Below, one piece after another: positions 16,396 to 26,377 of a DNA stretch of 64,000 bases (position 1 is the stretch's first letter; every line of letters begins with the position of its first letter). The translations under genes were made by a program, and so were the position numbers. The notes below the pieces were generated by a model, which was given only the letters and a program-made list of their open reading frames with translations, was not told the DNA's origin and made no database searches. The DNA is from Scatosoma sp002474405 (lineage in GTDB: Bacteria; Bacillota; Clostridia; Christensenellales; Borkfalkiaceae), in NCBI GenBank assembly GCA_937892545.1, contig CALAFO010000095.1, forward strand, positions 1 through 64,000, read 5' to 3'.

Positions 16396-19263
16396 TTATG
16401 CCGCTTCCGCAGACCGTTCCGTCCATACGGCGTAAAGCGTTGTGCCCGCGGGCAGCGCCGCCGCTTCCGCCGTGGTGTATTCGCCCGTCGTCGCGTTCTC
16501 GCTCGTCGCCCAGCCGCCGAACGTATAGCCGGCTCTGGCAGGGTCGGATACGCCGCCCACCGCCGTCGTATATTCCGTATTGCCCGTAACCATCGATACA
16601 ACGTAAGATTTATCTTCCGAAAGCGTGCAAGAATACACTACGGGGCGATAGGAAGAATTCCAGAATTTAATCCACAGTCTGTCCGTCGCGCCCGCGTCGG
16701 TGTAAATCGTAAGGAAATCGCACCAGTAAAACGCGTGCAGCCCGATGTCTTTCACCGTGGAGCTTATCGTTGCCGAAGAAAGCGACGTGCAGTATCTGAA
16801 CGCGCCGGTTCCCAGCGTTTCCAGCCCTTCGGGCAACGTGATGTCCGTCAGCGCCGCATCTTCCGCAAACGCGTAAAAACCGATTTCTTTCAGACCTTTG
16901 CCGAACGTTACTTCTTTCAGCGACGCATTGTTGTAAAACGCGAACGAGCCCACTTTTTCCAGTCCGTCGGGCAGATGCAGCGAAATCAGTCCGCTGTCGC
17001 TGAACGCGCTGCTTCCGATTTCTTTCAGCCCCTTGCCGAACGTTACCGTTTTCAGATTTTCGCATTTTCCGAACGCGCTCGAACCGATAACTTCCAGCGA
17101 ATCGGGAAGCGCCGACCCCGGAAGCGACAAATCCAGCGCCGAACAACCGTAAAACGCATACGCGCCGATTTCTTTCACGGTATCGCCGAAATTCACTCTT
17201 TCAAGACTCGTGCAGCCGAAAAACGCATACGCGCCCACCGTTTCCAGCTTGTTCGATCTCGAAAAATCCACTCTCGCCAGCTGCGTTTCGTAAAACGCCG
17301 AACGCCCGATAGACGTAAGATTCACAGGCAAATCGATGGTTCTCAGCTGACAGCCGTAAAACGCGTAATCTTCGATGGTCGTAATCTTGCTGCCCAGCGA
17401 AATGCTGCGGAGCGTGCTCATATAAAACGCGCTTCTGCCGATATATTCCACGTCGGAAGTATCCGTAACGTCGGAAATCGTATCGCATTCTTTAAACGCG
17501 TAATCGGCAATGCCTTTCTTGCCCGCCATCGATACCGAATCCACGTCCGTGCCGTCGATGAAGCCAACCACCCAGTTTCCGGCGGTAACCACGGCTTTGC
17601 CGTCGTTTTTCGTCGCCGTCCAGAGGCTGCTCTCTTTAAAAGCGTCCTGTCCGATTCTCGTTACCGTCGCGGGAATGTTGGAACCGTTGTGCGCAGTGCC
17701 GTAAAACGCCAGCGCGCCGATCGTCTGCAATCCGATTTTTCCCGTCTGATTGTCTACGGGGAAGCTTGCCGTGGCAAGCAACGAAGATTTATAAAACGCG
17801 CCCGAATCCAGCAGCCTGAGCGCGCCCCCCGCCACCGAACGTACCGACAGCAGACTTGCGCAGCTCGAAAAAGCATACGCGCCCACCGTTTTTACGCTTT
17901 CGGGCAGCAGCACGTAATAGATGCCGTTGCAATTCTGAAACACCGACGCCGCGATGCCCCGCGTATCCGCGGGCAACGTTTCCGTCTTTTTGGCGCCGGT
18001 ATTGCCGATCGCCACATTGAGATTGACTTTATTGTCTTTATCGGAAAGCTCCGTTTTTTTCGCCTCGGTAATTTCCGTCAGCCACTTATCCGCATAAATA
18101 TAGCCGCTTTCTTCCTGCGCAAGCGCAATCGCCGTACCGGAAATCAGCGAAGCCCCCACGCGCGTAACGCTGTCCGGAATAACGATCGTTTCCAGCGCCG
18201 TATCGGAAACGAACACGTACGAACCAAGCGTTTCCACCGTATCGGGAATTTTCACTTCGCGCAACGCCGTGCATTCGCGGAAAGCGCTGTTGCCTATCGA
18301 AATCAGGCTGCCTTTGTCCTCTCCGTCGGCTCCGTAAAAATCAATCGTCGTCAGTGCCGTGCATTTGCCGAACGCCTGTATGCCGATGTACAGCAGATTT
18401 TTTCCCGTCGTCAGTTTCGTCGCCTCGGTATTACCGAAAAACGCGTATTGCGCCACCGTAACCACCGAATCGGGCAACGTGATTTCCTTCATCGCGCTGC
18501 AGTTCGAAAACGCCGAAGCGCCGATCGTCTGCACGTTTCTGCCGATTTCTATGTGTTCCAGCGAATAGCAATACCCGAACGTGCTTTCTTCTATCGTCGT
18601 GATGCCGTCGGGAATGTTCACCGTCGTCAGAGCGTTGCAGTTCTGAAACGCGCCGGCGCCGAGGGAAGTAAGCGCGTCGTTCAGCGTCGCCGTTTCCAGA
18701 TTCGCGCAGTTGTAAAAGGCTTCTTTGCCCACCGAGCGCATATTTGCGCCCAGCACCACGCCCGTTACTCTCGAACTGCCGCGGAACGCGCCGTCCGCAA
18801 TGCTCGTTACCGGCTTGCCGCGGTATTCGTCCTCAAACGTAACCGTGCCCGTCGTGGAAGTGCCTACCTGCGTGATTTCGTATTCCGAATTATTGTTGAT
18901 CAGCGTGTATACGCAACCCGTGGTGTAATTCATGTGGAATTCCAGCCCCGCCGACCATGCGGACTGCACGGAATCCTGTTTGCCCGAATTTGCGCGTACG
19001 CGCAGCACGTAATCGCCCGTCTGTAAAAACGCCAGATCCAGCGTGGCTTTTCTGACGCTTTTTTCCTCTTTTTCCTCGCTTGAAACGTTCGTAACTTCCA
19101 CGGTGTAAGTACGCGCCCCGGAAATTTCGCTCCACGTTAAATTATTATCTACGTCCACCGCCAGATTCGTCGGCGTTTCCAGCGACTCCTCTTTGGCGCA
19201 TGCGGAAAAAAACGCGGCGATGACGAGCGTCAGCGTTAATAATAAACTCTTTAATCTCTTCAT
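16396..19263 (-). CDS. BspA-type LRR lipoprotein with Fn3-like domain and C-terminal B-repeat
   Basis: This 955-residue surface protein starts at the ATG at 19263, preceded by GAGGAG; the longer open frame has no ribosome site. The signal peptide ends at Cys22 (FFSAC), a near-lipobox. Residues of about 30-110 form a fibronectin III-like domain (TPTNLAVDVDNNLTWSEISG). About 750 residues of LRR_5 repeats follow (for example IDLPVNLTSIGRSAFYETQL and FGKGLKEIGSSAFSDSGL), each about 23 residues with the I-G-x-x-A-F core. The C-terminus carries one InlB-type B-repeat (PARAGYTFGGWATSENAT). LRRs of this class are found in BspA of Tannerella and in many gut Firmicutes surface proteins, where they bind matrix or other cells; the ligand here is unknown. 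It is 70 bases behind the VWA protein gene and is probably part of that operon. Confidence 0.9.
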   Translation of the reverse strand: MKRLKSLLLTLTLVIAAFFSACAKEESLETPTNLAVDVDNNLTWSEISGARTYTVEVTNVSSEEKEEKSVRKATLDLAFLQTGDYVLRVRANSGKQDSVQSAWSAGLEFHMNYTTGCVYTLINNNSEYEITQVGTSTTGTVTFEDEYRGKPVTSIADGAFRGSSRVTGVVLGANMRSVGKEAFYNCANLETATLNDALTSLGAGAFQNCNALTTVNIPDGITTIEESTFGYCYSLEHIEIGRNVQTIGASAFSNCSAMKEITLPDSVVTVAQYAFFGNTEATKLTTGKNLLYIGIQAFGKCTALTTIDFYGADGEDKGSLISIGNSAFRECTALREVKIPDTVETLGSYVFVSDTALETIVIPDSVTRVGASLISGTAIALAQEESGYIYADKWLTEITEAKKTELSDKDNKVNLNVAIGNTGAKKTETLPADTRGIAASVFQNCNGIYYVLLPESVKTVGAYAFSSCASLLSVRSVAGGALRLLDSGAFYKSSLLATASFPVDNQTGKIGLQTIGALAFYGTAHNGSNIPATVTRIGQDAFKESSLWTATKNDGKAVVTAGNWVVGFIDGTDVDSVSMAGKKGIADYAFKECDTISDVTDTSDVEYIGRSAFYMSTLRSISLGSKITTIEDYAFYGCQLRTIDLPVNLTSIGRSAFYETQLARVDFSRSNKLETVGAYAFFGCTSLERVNFGDTVKEIGAYAFYGCSALDLSLPGSALPDSLEVIGSSAFGKCENLKTVTFGKGLKEIGSSAFSDSGLISLHLPDGLEKVGSFAFYNNASLKEVTFGKGLKEIGFYAFAEDAALTDITLPEGLETLGTGAFRYCTSLSSATISSTVKDIGLHAFYWCDFLTIYTDAGATDRLWIKFWNSSYRPVVYSCTLSEDKSYVVSMVTGNTEYTTAVGGVSDPARAGYTFGGWATSENATTGEYTTAEAAALPAGTTLYAVWTERSAEAA

Positions 19264-19288
19264 AGCGTTCTCCTCTTTCAAGCCCGCC

Positions 19289-19315
19289 GCCCGGACAAAA
19301 TCAATCTGTCCGGGC
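19289..19315 (-). other. Intercistronic hairpin between VWA gene and LRR lipoprotein gene
   Basis: A perfect 9-bp stem (GCCCGGACA/TGTCCGGGC) with a 9-base loop lies between the two genes and ends shortly before the GAGGAG ribosome site. There is no T run after it, so read-through with mRNA processing or attenuation is more likely than full termination. Confidence 0.5.
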
Positions 19316-19333
19316 AACAAAGCTTCGCCGCGG

Positions 19334-22249
19334 CTAAGCCGCTTTCCGATTTTCCTTCTGCTGTTTCTTTTCGCGGATGATTTCGTGCAGCCACTTGAAC
19401 TTGAATTTTCTCACGGCGATATCCGTAAGAAGCAGCACGATGGAAAGAATCGCAAACAGGTACCGCGGGTCGAACGTTCTTTCGATGCCCGTAATAAACC
19501 CTTCGAAAACTTCCTTCGGGTCGGTAACGTCCTCTATTTTCTTTCCGTTTCCGTTTGCGGCAAGCCGCACCAGAAACGATTCCGCGTCGTCCGTTTCGGG
19601 GTAAAGGTTGTATTCTTCCGAAAACGCAAAAGTCTTGTAAAGTTCCACCGACTGATGCGCGATCTCCTCGCCGTCCGCGTTCCGCTTCGTCAGCAGAATC
19701 TTGTACACGCCCGCTTTTTTCACGATAAATTCGCAGCGGCTGTACTGGTTCGATTTGCCGAACGGCGTAATCACGTACACGTCCGCGCCGTCGGAAATTT
19801 CGTTCAGAGAAACGGAATAATCTTCCGCCCCGCCACTCAGGCACACCAGCTTCGCTTCCAGCGTTTCGCCGTTTTCCAGATTTGCGTATACCCGCAGCGT
19901 GTTCGTATAATTGCGTTCCGTCAGCTGATATTCGTACGCCGCGGGAGAGATGTCCTCAAGCGGCATCAGATTGTCGATGATGTTCAGAATCAGCTTCTGC
20001 CCGTTGGCGTCCGCCATAAACTCCGCCGACCACGACTGCGAGCCGTCCCATCTGGCAAGCCCCGTCAGATCGCACATAAAGCTGCCCACCGTTCCGGCGC
20101 CGAATTTCCACTGCGCGTACAGCGGCGTAACGTCGTATTCGCCCGTCAGCAGCGTTTCCGCGCCGTCTTTTTTCTTCACGCCGTAGAAGCCGCCCAGCTT
20201 CACCCGCATTCTGAACGCGTCGCGCTCGTCTTTTTCCTTTTCGTCGTCCGAGCCGCTACCCGAACCGCTGCTGCCCGTATCCTGATTGATGCCGTATTCC
20301 ACGCCGTTGAAAATAGAGGACGTGGGCGATTTCACGATCGGCGCGAACGGCTCGTTCACCGTTTCTTCCACCTGCTTCGCGCGAAGATCGTTATACATTT
20401 CGTCGATCAGATCTTTGCCGCTCGCTTCGGTTACCCGTCCGCCCAGTTTCAGCGTCTGTCCCGGCTCAACCAGCTTCTGCATATTTTCTTTCACGTCGGC
20501 GGAAGGCGACCCCACCAGTACGATGGAAATGGAAATTCCTCTCTGCGCAAGGCTCTTCGCCTCGTCGTAAGGAGGGTCGTTTTCGCCGTTGCAGTACCCG
20601 TCCGACACTATGATGATGTGCCGCTTTTCCACCTGCTTGTTCGATTGCAGCATTTCGCCCGCACGTTGCAGCGCGCTGAAGAAATTCGTGGAACCGCCCG
20701 TCGTTTTCAGCGCGTCGTCCGCAAACGCACGCGTAATCGCGTTCGCGTTCGTTCTCGAAGTCAGCGGCAGAATCGTACCGTATTCGTTATCCAGCGACAC
20801 GATGCCGATGTAATCCCGCTCGGTAAGCGCTTCGTAGCACGATCTTAAGCCCGCGCGCGCATACTCGAACAATTCGGACATACTTCCCGAACGGTCCACG
20901 CACACCACAAGTCCCACGGGCGGCGTATAATTGATCGCCTCCACGGGCAGCAGTTCCTGATACTGCGTTCCCTTCAGGTCGCTCCGGCTGTACGCGTGCG
21001 CGTTGCCTTCGCTGTCGTCGCCGCCGAGGGTCAGCAACCCTCCGCCGTAATCGTTCACATAGCTGTACAGCATCTCCGTAAAGCCGTCAAACCGCGCCAG
21101 GTCTCCGTTGGATACGTTGTTCATAATCACCTGGTCGTACCGTCTTAAATCGGTTACCGTTTTCAGCTCCGCGTCGTTTGCCGTTTTCAGTTCGGTGCCG
21201 GAAAGATTCAGCCGGTCCACCGCGTATTCGTTGTCGTTCAGCAGTTTTACCAGCGCTTCCGATTCCGCGCTCTTCTGCTCGATAATCAGCACTTTGTTGA
21301 ACGACTGCAGGTTGATATACGTCGTATATTCGTTGTTTTCCGCAAGAGCGTCTCCCGCGGCAACGATTTCCGCCGTAATCTCGTGCACGCCGGCGGAAGC
21401 GAATTTCAGGGTAAACGTTATCTCGTTCGCGCCCAGCGCAAGGTCGGTAACTTTCGCGCCCTCTTCTTTGCCGTCCGCGTCGGTTACTTTCACGGCTTCG
21501 CCGTTGTCTTTCAGCACCACGCGCACGTCTTTATTTACTTGTCTGCTGCGGAGCAGCACTTTCACGGTGCAGTCCTCGTTCGGTTTCACGTGCGTTTCGG
21601 GAAGCTGAATCCCCGTTATCTGCACGTCGTTTTCGATGAACGCTTCGGAAATCAGCGCCGTATCCACCACCGTTCCCTGCGCCGTAAGCGCGCGGATGGC
21701 GGAAAACGCGTTTCCGTCCGTTTCCAGTCCGTCGGAAATCAGCACCACTTTCGAACTTTCGGGATGTCCGAACAAATCTTTTGCGTATTTCAGCGCGCCT
21801 TCGATGTTCGTCGCGCTCGTATCGGGCAGCTCCGCCGCCTTGTACATATCGTAAATATCGTCTACTTTATACGTGAGCGGCACGGCGTAATTCTGCGTAA
21901 AGCCGAACGTTACCACGCCCATCTTGTAGCCGTCGTATCTGCCGTCGGCAAGCACCGTCCGCACAAATTCGTCGCGGCGTGCCTGCGCCCGTTCCTCGGT
22001 ATCGGAAACGTCCACCAGCAGCAGAATTTCGTTTTCTTTGTTCGTTTTCACGTAGCGGAATTGAATACCGCACAGCACGCAGATGCAAAGCACCATCATG
22101 CAAAGATGCGTTACGATGGATACGATGCGGTTCCGCGTTCTTCTGTAACGCTTCGAAAGCCGGAAATACGGAATCAACGCCAGCGCAAACGCGGGTATCA
22201 GCAGCAGAAGCAGCCAAGGATATGAAAAATGTATGGAAAAACGATTCAT
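19334..22249 (-). CDS. Membrane protein with two VWA domains and a glutamine-amidotransferase-like segment
   Basis: The 971-residue protein has two N-terminal transmembrane segments (about 10-28 and 45-62) and one near the C-terminus (about 925-945), with a basic tail inside. Between them lie a first VWA-like domain (about 74-205; D80-V-S82-D-T84, then ISDGLETDG), a beta-sandwich, a region like the class I GATase fold seen in BatA-related proteins (about 318-440; DYGGGLLTLGG), and a second VWA with a full MIDAS (D452-R-S454-G-S456, T521, D550). VWA domains bind protein partners through a metal ion. The start has an excellent GAGGAGGTGA site. It follows the BatA-like gene with a 12-base gap, so both are co-transcribed with DUF58 and MoxR. 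The role is probably client maturation or surface assembly (inference). Confidence 0.9.
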   Translation of the reverse strand: MNRFSIHFSYPWLLLLLIPAFALALIPYFRLSKRYRRTRNRIVSIVTHLCMMVLCICVLCGIQFRYVKTNKENEILLLVDVSDTEERAQARRDEFVRTVLADGRYDGYKMGVVTFGFTQNYAVPLTYKVDDIYDMYKAAELPDTSATNIEGALKYAKDLFGHPESSKVVLISDGLETDGNAFSAIRALTAQGTVVDTALISEAFIENDVQITGIQLPETHVKPNEDCTVKVLLRSRQVNKDVRVVLKDNGEAVKVTDADGKEEGAKVTDLALGANEITFTLKFASAGVHEITAEIVAAGDALAENNEYTTYINLQSFNKVLIIEQKSAESEALVKLLNDNEYAVDRLNLSGTELKTANDAELKTVTDLRRYDQVIMNNVSNGDLARFDGFTEMLYSYVNDYGGGLLTLGGDDSEGNAHAYSRSDLKGTQYQELLPVEAINYTPPVGLVVCVDRSGSMSELFEYARAGLRSCYEALTERDYIGIVSLDNEYGTILPLTSRTNANAITRAFADDALKTTGGSTNFFSALQRAGEMLQSNKQVEKRHIIIVSDGYCNGENDPPYDEAKSLAQRGISISIVLVGSPSADVKENMQKLVEPGQTLKLGGRVTEASGKDLIDEMYNDLRAKQVEETVNEPFAPIVKSPTSSIFNGVEYGINQDTGSSGSGSGSDDEKEKDERDAFRMRVKLGGFYGVKKKDGAETLLTGEYDVTPLYAQWKFGAGTVGSFMCDLTGLARWDGSQSWSAEFMADANGQKLILNIIDNLMPLEDISPAAYEYQLTERNYTNTLRVYANLENGETLEAKLVCLSGGAEDYSVSLNEISDGADVYVITPFGKSNQYSRCEFIVKKAGVYKILLTKRNADGEEIAHQSVELYKTFAFSEEYNLYPETDDAESFLVRLAANGNGKKIEDVTDPKEVFEGFITGIERTFDPRYLFAILSIVLLLTDIAVRKFKFKWLHEIIREKKQQKENRKAA

Positions 22250-22261
22250 ATTTTCACCTCC

Positions 22262-24256
22262 TCACACTCCGTCTTTCAGGTGCAGGCACCATTCAAGGAA
22301 GAGGAACGCCACCAGCGCCGCCGCAATATACGTAAGCACGTCTTTATAATAGTCCGCCTCGTTCTTTTCGCGGTCCGGACTGTACAGATTGCTTCTGATT
22401 TCCGTAATGTTGCTTTCCGCTTCCGGCATTTTCACGTACACGGATTCTTCCGTTTCCGTGCCGTAATACGTCGTCTGTTTCAGCGTATACGTTCCGGGCA
22501 CCGAAAGCGTAATCGTCGCCGGGAATTCCGTAATCACCAGAGGTTCTTCCATATTCCCGCCGGTAATCGTAAGCGACGTGCCGCGCGCGTTCAGTTCCGC
22601 TTTTTCGCCCACCGCGAAAACGTATTTTTCCACCGTCGCGGGGAAGAAGTATTCGAACGAATTCTTCATCAGAAGATAAAATTCCGGCAGAATACCGAGG
22701 TTCGAATAAGCAAACGAAAAGTTCATCACCAGCGTCTGCGCGCCGCCCGGCATATCGTTCCGTACCATCAGCATCGGCATCTGATTCAAAGACATCAACA
22801 CCTGATAACTTGCGTCGTAATTCGAAATCACCTGACAACGGCTGACGCGGATATAGTTCGGGTCCACGTTCTTCATCACGGCGTGTTCCGTATCGCCGAA
22901 GAGCGACGGATACTTCCCGTTCGTGGGCGAAAGCGCCACTTCGGAACTTCTCGTAAAGCCGCAGTTTTCGGGCGACGTTGCGGGATCCAGCAAAAACACC
23001 ACGCCGTCCGTGGGCATTTTTTCGGGCATCGTCCGTTCGAAAATGTAGAGGTCGAACCCTTGCGTCGCCCCCGTTTCGCCTTTTTTCACTTCCGTCGGCT
23101 GAATATCCCAGGAATCCGCGAAATCGCTTCTCAGGTTAGAAATCACGCCGTTTACGAACGGATTCGGTTCCGCACTGACGTACTGTACTTTCAGCGTCTG
23201 TTTCTGTCCGCCGAACACGTCGAAGTTATCGTCCAGCGCATAGCAATCTTCCATATCTCCCGAAAACGAGAGGTGCACGGAAGAAAACGAATTGATTTTC
23301 GTCTGATCCGAACCGCCCAGATTGCCGAGGTCGAACACCTGTTGGTTTTTCACGTTCGTATCGGCGGCTTCGCCGTCTTTTCTGTATCTGAAAATCAGCG
23401 TCGTCGTTTCGTTGTCGTTGCAATCCGCGGCAACCGTGAAATTCAGGCTCTTGCCCGCTTCGCCGTTCACCCCGTACACTCTCATGTTCAGGGAAAGGCG
23501 GGCGTCCTTGCCGTAACACGCCACCTGCACGGTAAACGAGTAGTACCCGTCGTCCCATACGGCGCGCGCGTCTAAAATCGCGGCGTTCCATTCGCCTTCT
23601 TCCGCCACGTTCACCACTTCAATGCCGTCGGGCGTGGTGTAATAGCTCGCGTCCGTGTATACGTAAATCATAGCGTCGGGATTGCCGTACAAAATATCTT
23701 CGCACTCTTTCAAAGCGCCGTTGATATCCGCCGAAACATACCCGAAATCCTGCATGTCCAGCCCTTTCAGCGCTTCCGAAACCGTCGCCGCGGCGCCGTC
23801 GCCGGAAATTTGCTTGAACAAAAAGTCCGTTTCGTCGCCGGCAAGCACCACGGAAAGCGTTCCGCCGCCGCGCAGCACCTGCTTCGCCTGTTCGTCCGCC
23901 TGCGTTACGGCGCGTTCGAAACGCGTTGTCGCCGTTTCGGCGCTTTCCGTACGCATGCTTGCGGAAGTATCGATAATCAGAATCGCCTCGGAAATTTCGG
24001 AAGGCGTTTTAAGCACGATTGCCGGCTTCATCAGCACCATCGCAAGACACGTAAGCGCCAGCATCTGGCAAAGAAACAGCAACAGGTTGCGTATCTTGCT
24101 CACCGGCACTTTCTTTTTCTTCTTTTTCAGGCTCAGTTTCCATACGTACGTACTGGAAACCGTTTTCTGCTGATAATTGGGGCGGATCAGGTAAATTACG
24201 ATGAGCGCCACAACACCGAGCAGACCTATCAGTCCTATTTTATTGATAAGCGTCAT
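22262..24256 (-). CDS. BatA-like VWA membrane protein
   Basis: This 664-residue protein begins with a transmembrane segment (about 7-24), a lysine-rich loop and a second segment (about 58-78), the pattern of the BatA/aerotolerance-regulator N-terminal domain. A VWA domain follows with intact MIDAS start D96-T-S98-A-S100 and a later VYTDASYYT strand. The middle is beta-rich and a last transmembrane segment lies near the C-terminus (DVLTYIAAALVAFLFLEW). BatA-type proteins are encoded with MoxR ATPases and DUF58 proteins in many bacteria, where they are linked to stress tolerance and to assembly of secreted or membrane complexes. Its start overlaps the DUF58 stop by four bases (ATGA), which implies translational coupling. 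Confidence 0.9.
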   Translation of the reverse strand: MTLINKIGLIGLLGVVALIVIYLIRPNYQQKTVSSTYVWKLSLKKKKKKVPVSKIRNLLLFLCQMLALTCLAMVLMKPAIVLKTPSEISEAILIIDTSASMRTESAETATTRFERAVTQADEQAKQVLRGGGTLSVVLAGDETDFLFKQISGDGAAATVSEALKGLDMQDFGYVSADINGALKECEDILYGNPDAMIYVYTDASYYTTPDGIEVVNVAEEGEWNAAILDARAVWDDGYYSFTVQVACYGKDARLSLNMRVYGVNGEAGKSLNFTVAADCNDNETTTLIFRYRKDGEAADTNVKNQQVFDLGNLGGSDQTKINSFSSVHLSFSGDMEDCYALDDNFDVFGGQKQTLKVQYVSAEPNPFVNGVISNLRSDFADSWDIQPTEVKKGETGATQGFDLYIFERTMPEKMPTDGVVFLLDPATSPENCGFTRSSEVALSPTNGKYPSLFGDTEHAVMKNVDPNYIRVSRCQVISNYDASYQVLMSLNQMPMLMVRNDMPGGAQTLVMNFSFAYSNLGILPEFYLLMKNSFEYFFPATVEKYVFAVGEKAELNARGTSLTITGGNMEEPLVITEFPATITLSVPGTYTLKQTTYYGTETEESVYVKMPEAESNITEIRSNLYSPDREKNEADYYKDVLTYIAAALVAFLFLEWCLHLKDGV

Positions 24257-25152
24257 TCCATAATCCCTACCTTTAACAATTCGCCGAACAGCATTTTTTC
24301 AATCGGCGTATCCGTATTCACCGAAACGAAATCCGCGCCGCGTTTCGCGCAGAAAGATTTCAGCTCCGCGCGGAACTCTTCCAGCGCCTCTTCGTACGCT
24401 TTCAGCATGCCGCGCGTAATTTTTACTTTCATGTTCTTTTCGTCGGAAGCGTCCACCGCTTCGGAATCGAGCAGATTCACGCGCCCGTCGTACGCGGGAT
24501 TGATTTCTTCCGGCGTAAGCACCTGCACCAGCAGCACCTGCCGCTTTTTGTACGCGAGATAATCCACCGCTTTTTTCCAGTTGCTTTCCGTAAAAAAATC
24601 GGAAATAATCACGGTCAGCCCGTTGTTCGTTCCCGTATCGCGGCAATTCGTAACGCATTTTTCAATGTCCGTTTCGCCGTCGAAATCGATGTCCTCCAAA
24701 GTTTTCACCGCACGGAAAAACGCGTTTTTCCCCACGATGGTGCCGTTTTCGTTTTCCGCGTTGTCGCCCTTCATCAGATAGAACGACGCTTTGTCCATGT
24801 TCTGAACCGCAAGAAAACCGAGCGCCGCCGCCGTAGCCACCACGTACGCCGCTTTTTTAGGGTTGTCCTTCCCCATCGACGCGGAGCAGTCGATAAAAAT
24901 CTGCACCTGCATCTGCCGTTCGTCCGTAAACAGTTTCAGAAAGTATTTTTCGAATCTGCTGTACAGATTCCAGTCGATACGGCGGATATCGTCGCCGGGC
25001 TGATACTCTCTGAAATCGGAAAATTCCACCGTCTGCCCGTAAGTGCTCACCAGGTGTTTTCCTCCGAAATATCCGGAAAGGTTTGTTTGTAAATTCAACG
25101 CCAGCGTTTCCAGTCTGCTGAAAAAGCCGTCGTTCAGGTAAGAAAGCTTCAT
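24253..25152 (-). CDS. DUF58 domain protein
   Basis: The 299-residue protein carries the DUF58 signature EYQPGDDIRRIDWNLYSR followed by a VWA-like MIDAS motif (FIDCSASMGK). The ATG at 25152 is used because GAGAGAAGGAT precedes it; nine further codons upstream are not supported. There is no transmembrane segment, so it is cytoplasmic, unlike the larger two-transmembrane DUF58 proteins. DUF58 proteins are near-constant partners of MoxR ATPases and are thought to link the ATPase to VWA clients. It lies 81 bases behind moxR and overlaps the BatA-like gene by four bases. Confidence 0.92.
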   Translation of the reverse strand: MKLSYLNDGFFSRLETLALNLQTNLSGYFGGKHLVSTYGQTVEFSDFREYQPGDDIRRIDWNLYSRFEKYFLKLFTDERQMQVQIFIDCSASMGKDNPKKAAYVVATAAALGFLAVQNMDKASFYLMKGDNAENENGTIVGKNAFFRAVKTLEDIDFDGETDIEKCVTNCRDTGTNNGLTVIISDFFTESNWKKAVDYLAYKKRQVLLVQVLTPEEINPAYDGRVNLLDSEAVDASDEKNMKVKITRGMLKAYEEALEEFRAELKSFCAKRGADFVSVNTDTPIEKMLFGELLKVGIME

Positions 25153-25175
25153 ATCCTTCTCTCCGGTGTTCTCCC

Positions 25176-25198
25176 GCAAGGCGCGAAAGGCGCCCTGC
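25176..25198 (-). other. Hairpin in moxR-DUF58 gap
   Basis: A 9-bp stem with one G-T pair (GCAGGGCGC/GCGCCTTGC) and a 5-base loop lies in the 81-base gap between moxR and the DUF58 gene. No T run follows it. It fits the pattern of U-less hairpins between genes in this locus. Confidence 0.4.
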
Positions 25199-25233
25199 GC
25201 TCTTTATCGTTTCCGCCTGCCCGGCGGCTTGTG

Positions 25234-26229
25234 TTACTTGCTTCTGTACTTTTTCCGGATTTCTTCCAGAATCTGCGAAATCGCCTGATCCGCGCTGACG
25301 CGCTCGGCAATCGCTTCGAAGTTCATCTTGATTCTGTGGCGAAGTACGGGGTAGGCAAGTTCCTCCACGTCGGAATACGCCACGTTGAATCTTCCCTTCA
25401 TCAGCGCTTTCACTTTCGCCGCGGAAATCAACGCCTGTCCGGCACGGGGCGAAGCGCCCACGCGGATGTATTTCTTCGCCGCTTCCGCCGCGCATTCGCC
25501 GTCCGGGTGCGTCGCCGCGGTTAAAATCATCGCATAGCGCAGCACTTCTTCCGCCACGGGAATCTGATTCGCCGTTTCGCGCATTTTCAGAAGCTGCTCG
25601 CCGTTGCAGGCGCTTTCCGCAACTTCCGCCATCGTTTTCTGCGTCATGTTTACAATCGCCATCAGCTCGTCCAGCGAAGGATCGGGAACGATCAGCTTAA
25701 ACATAAAGCGGTCCATCTGCGCTTCGGGCAGAGGATACGTACCGTCCTGTTCTATCGGGTTCTGCGTGGCAAGCACGAAGAACGGCTCGTTGAGTTTGCG
25801 CGATACGCCCATTACCGTAACGGTGTGCTCCTGCATCGCTTCGAGAAGCGCGGACTGCGTTTTCGGCGTGGCACGGTTGATTTCGTCGGCAAGAATAATG
25901 TTGCTGAAAATCGGTCCCGGCTGGAATTCGAACACGGAATTCCCCTGCGCGTCTTTTGTGATGATGTTGGTACCCGTAACGTCGGCGGGCATCAGGTCGG
26001 GCGTAAACTGTATACGCGAGAACGGCAGCGAGAACACTCTTCCCAGCGAACGCACCAGACGCGTTTTACCTACGCCGGGCACGCCTTCCAGAAGAACGTT
26101 GCCGCCCGCAATCATCGCGATGATCGTTCCTTCCACCACTTCTTTCTGACCGATAACGTCGCGCGCTACCTGAGCGAAAATATTTTTGCATTGTTCGCTG
26201 AACTGCTCGATGTCTTTCTCTGTAACCAT
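25234..26229 (-). CDS. MoxR-family AAA+ ATPase
   Basis: This 331-residue ATPase has Walker A GVPGVGKT (49-56), Walker B IILADEINR (111-119) and the MoxR-typical ATQNPIEQDGTYPLPEAQMD stretch including sensor 1. Length and motifs are normal for the family. MoxR proteins act as cytoplasmic chaperone-like ATPases that remodel protein complexes, usually with DUF58 and VWA partners; all those partners are the next genes downstream. AGAGGAAAG precedes the ATG. The 148-base gap upstream holds two short hairpins (near 26290 and at 26343-26365) and AT-rich sequence that might hold an extra promoter, but no clear -35/-10 pair was seen. Confidence 0.95.
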   Translation of the reverse strand: MVTEKDIEQFSEQCKNIFAQVARDVIGQKEVVEGTIIAMIAGGNVLLEGVPGVGKTRLVRSLGRVFSLPFSRIQFTPDLMPADVTGTNIITKDAQGNSVFEFQPGPIFSNIILADEINRATPKTQSALLEAMQEHTVTVMGVSRKLNEPFFVLATQNPIEQDGTYPLPEAQMDRFMFKLIVPDPSLDELMAIVNMTQKTMAEVAESACNGEQLLKMRETANQIPVAEEVLRYAMILTAATHPDGECAAEAAKKYIRVGASPRAGQALISAAKVKALMKGRFNVAYSDVEELAYPVLRHRIKMNFEAIAERVSADQAISQILEEIRKKYRSK

Positions 26230-26342
26230 TTTACTTTCCTCTTTCCTTTGCTGTTAGTATTTTAGTAATTTATATCTTTTAACGCGAAAAATCACGTGAA
26301 TGAAATCACGCAATTTTCCCTCCGTTTTATCCCGATTTTAAT

Positions 26343-26365
26343 GCGGGAGAGTTTTCCTCTCCCGC
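26343..26365 (-). other. Hairpin between the membrane protein gene and moxR
   Basis: A perfect 8-bp stem (GCGGGAGA/TCTCCCGC) with a 7-base loop lies 12 bases after the stop codon at 26378. The downstream minus-strand sequence is ATTAAAATC, not a T run. It may cut or weaken transcription into moxR. Confidence 0.45.
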
Positions 26366-26377
26366 GTCGTTGTTTCT

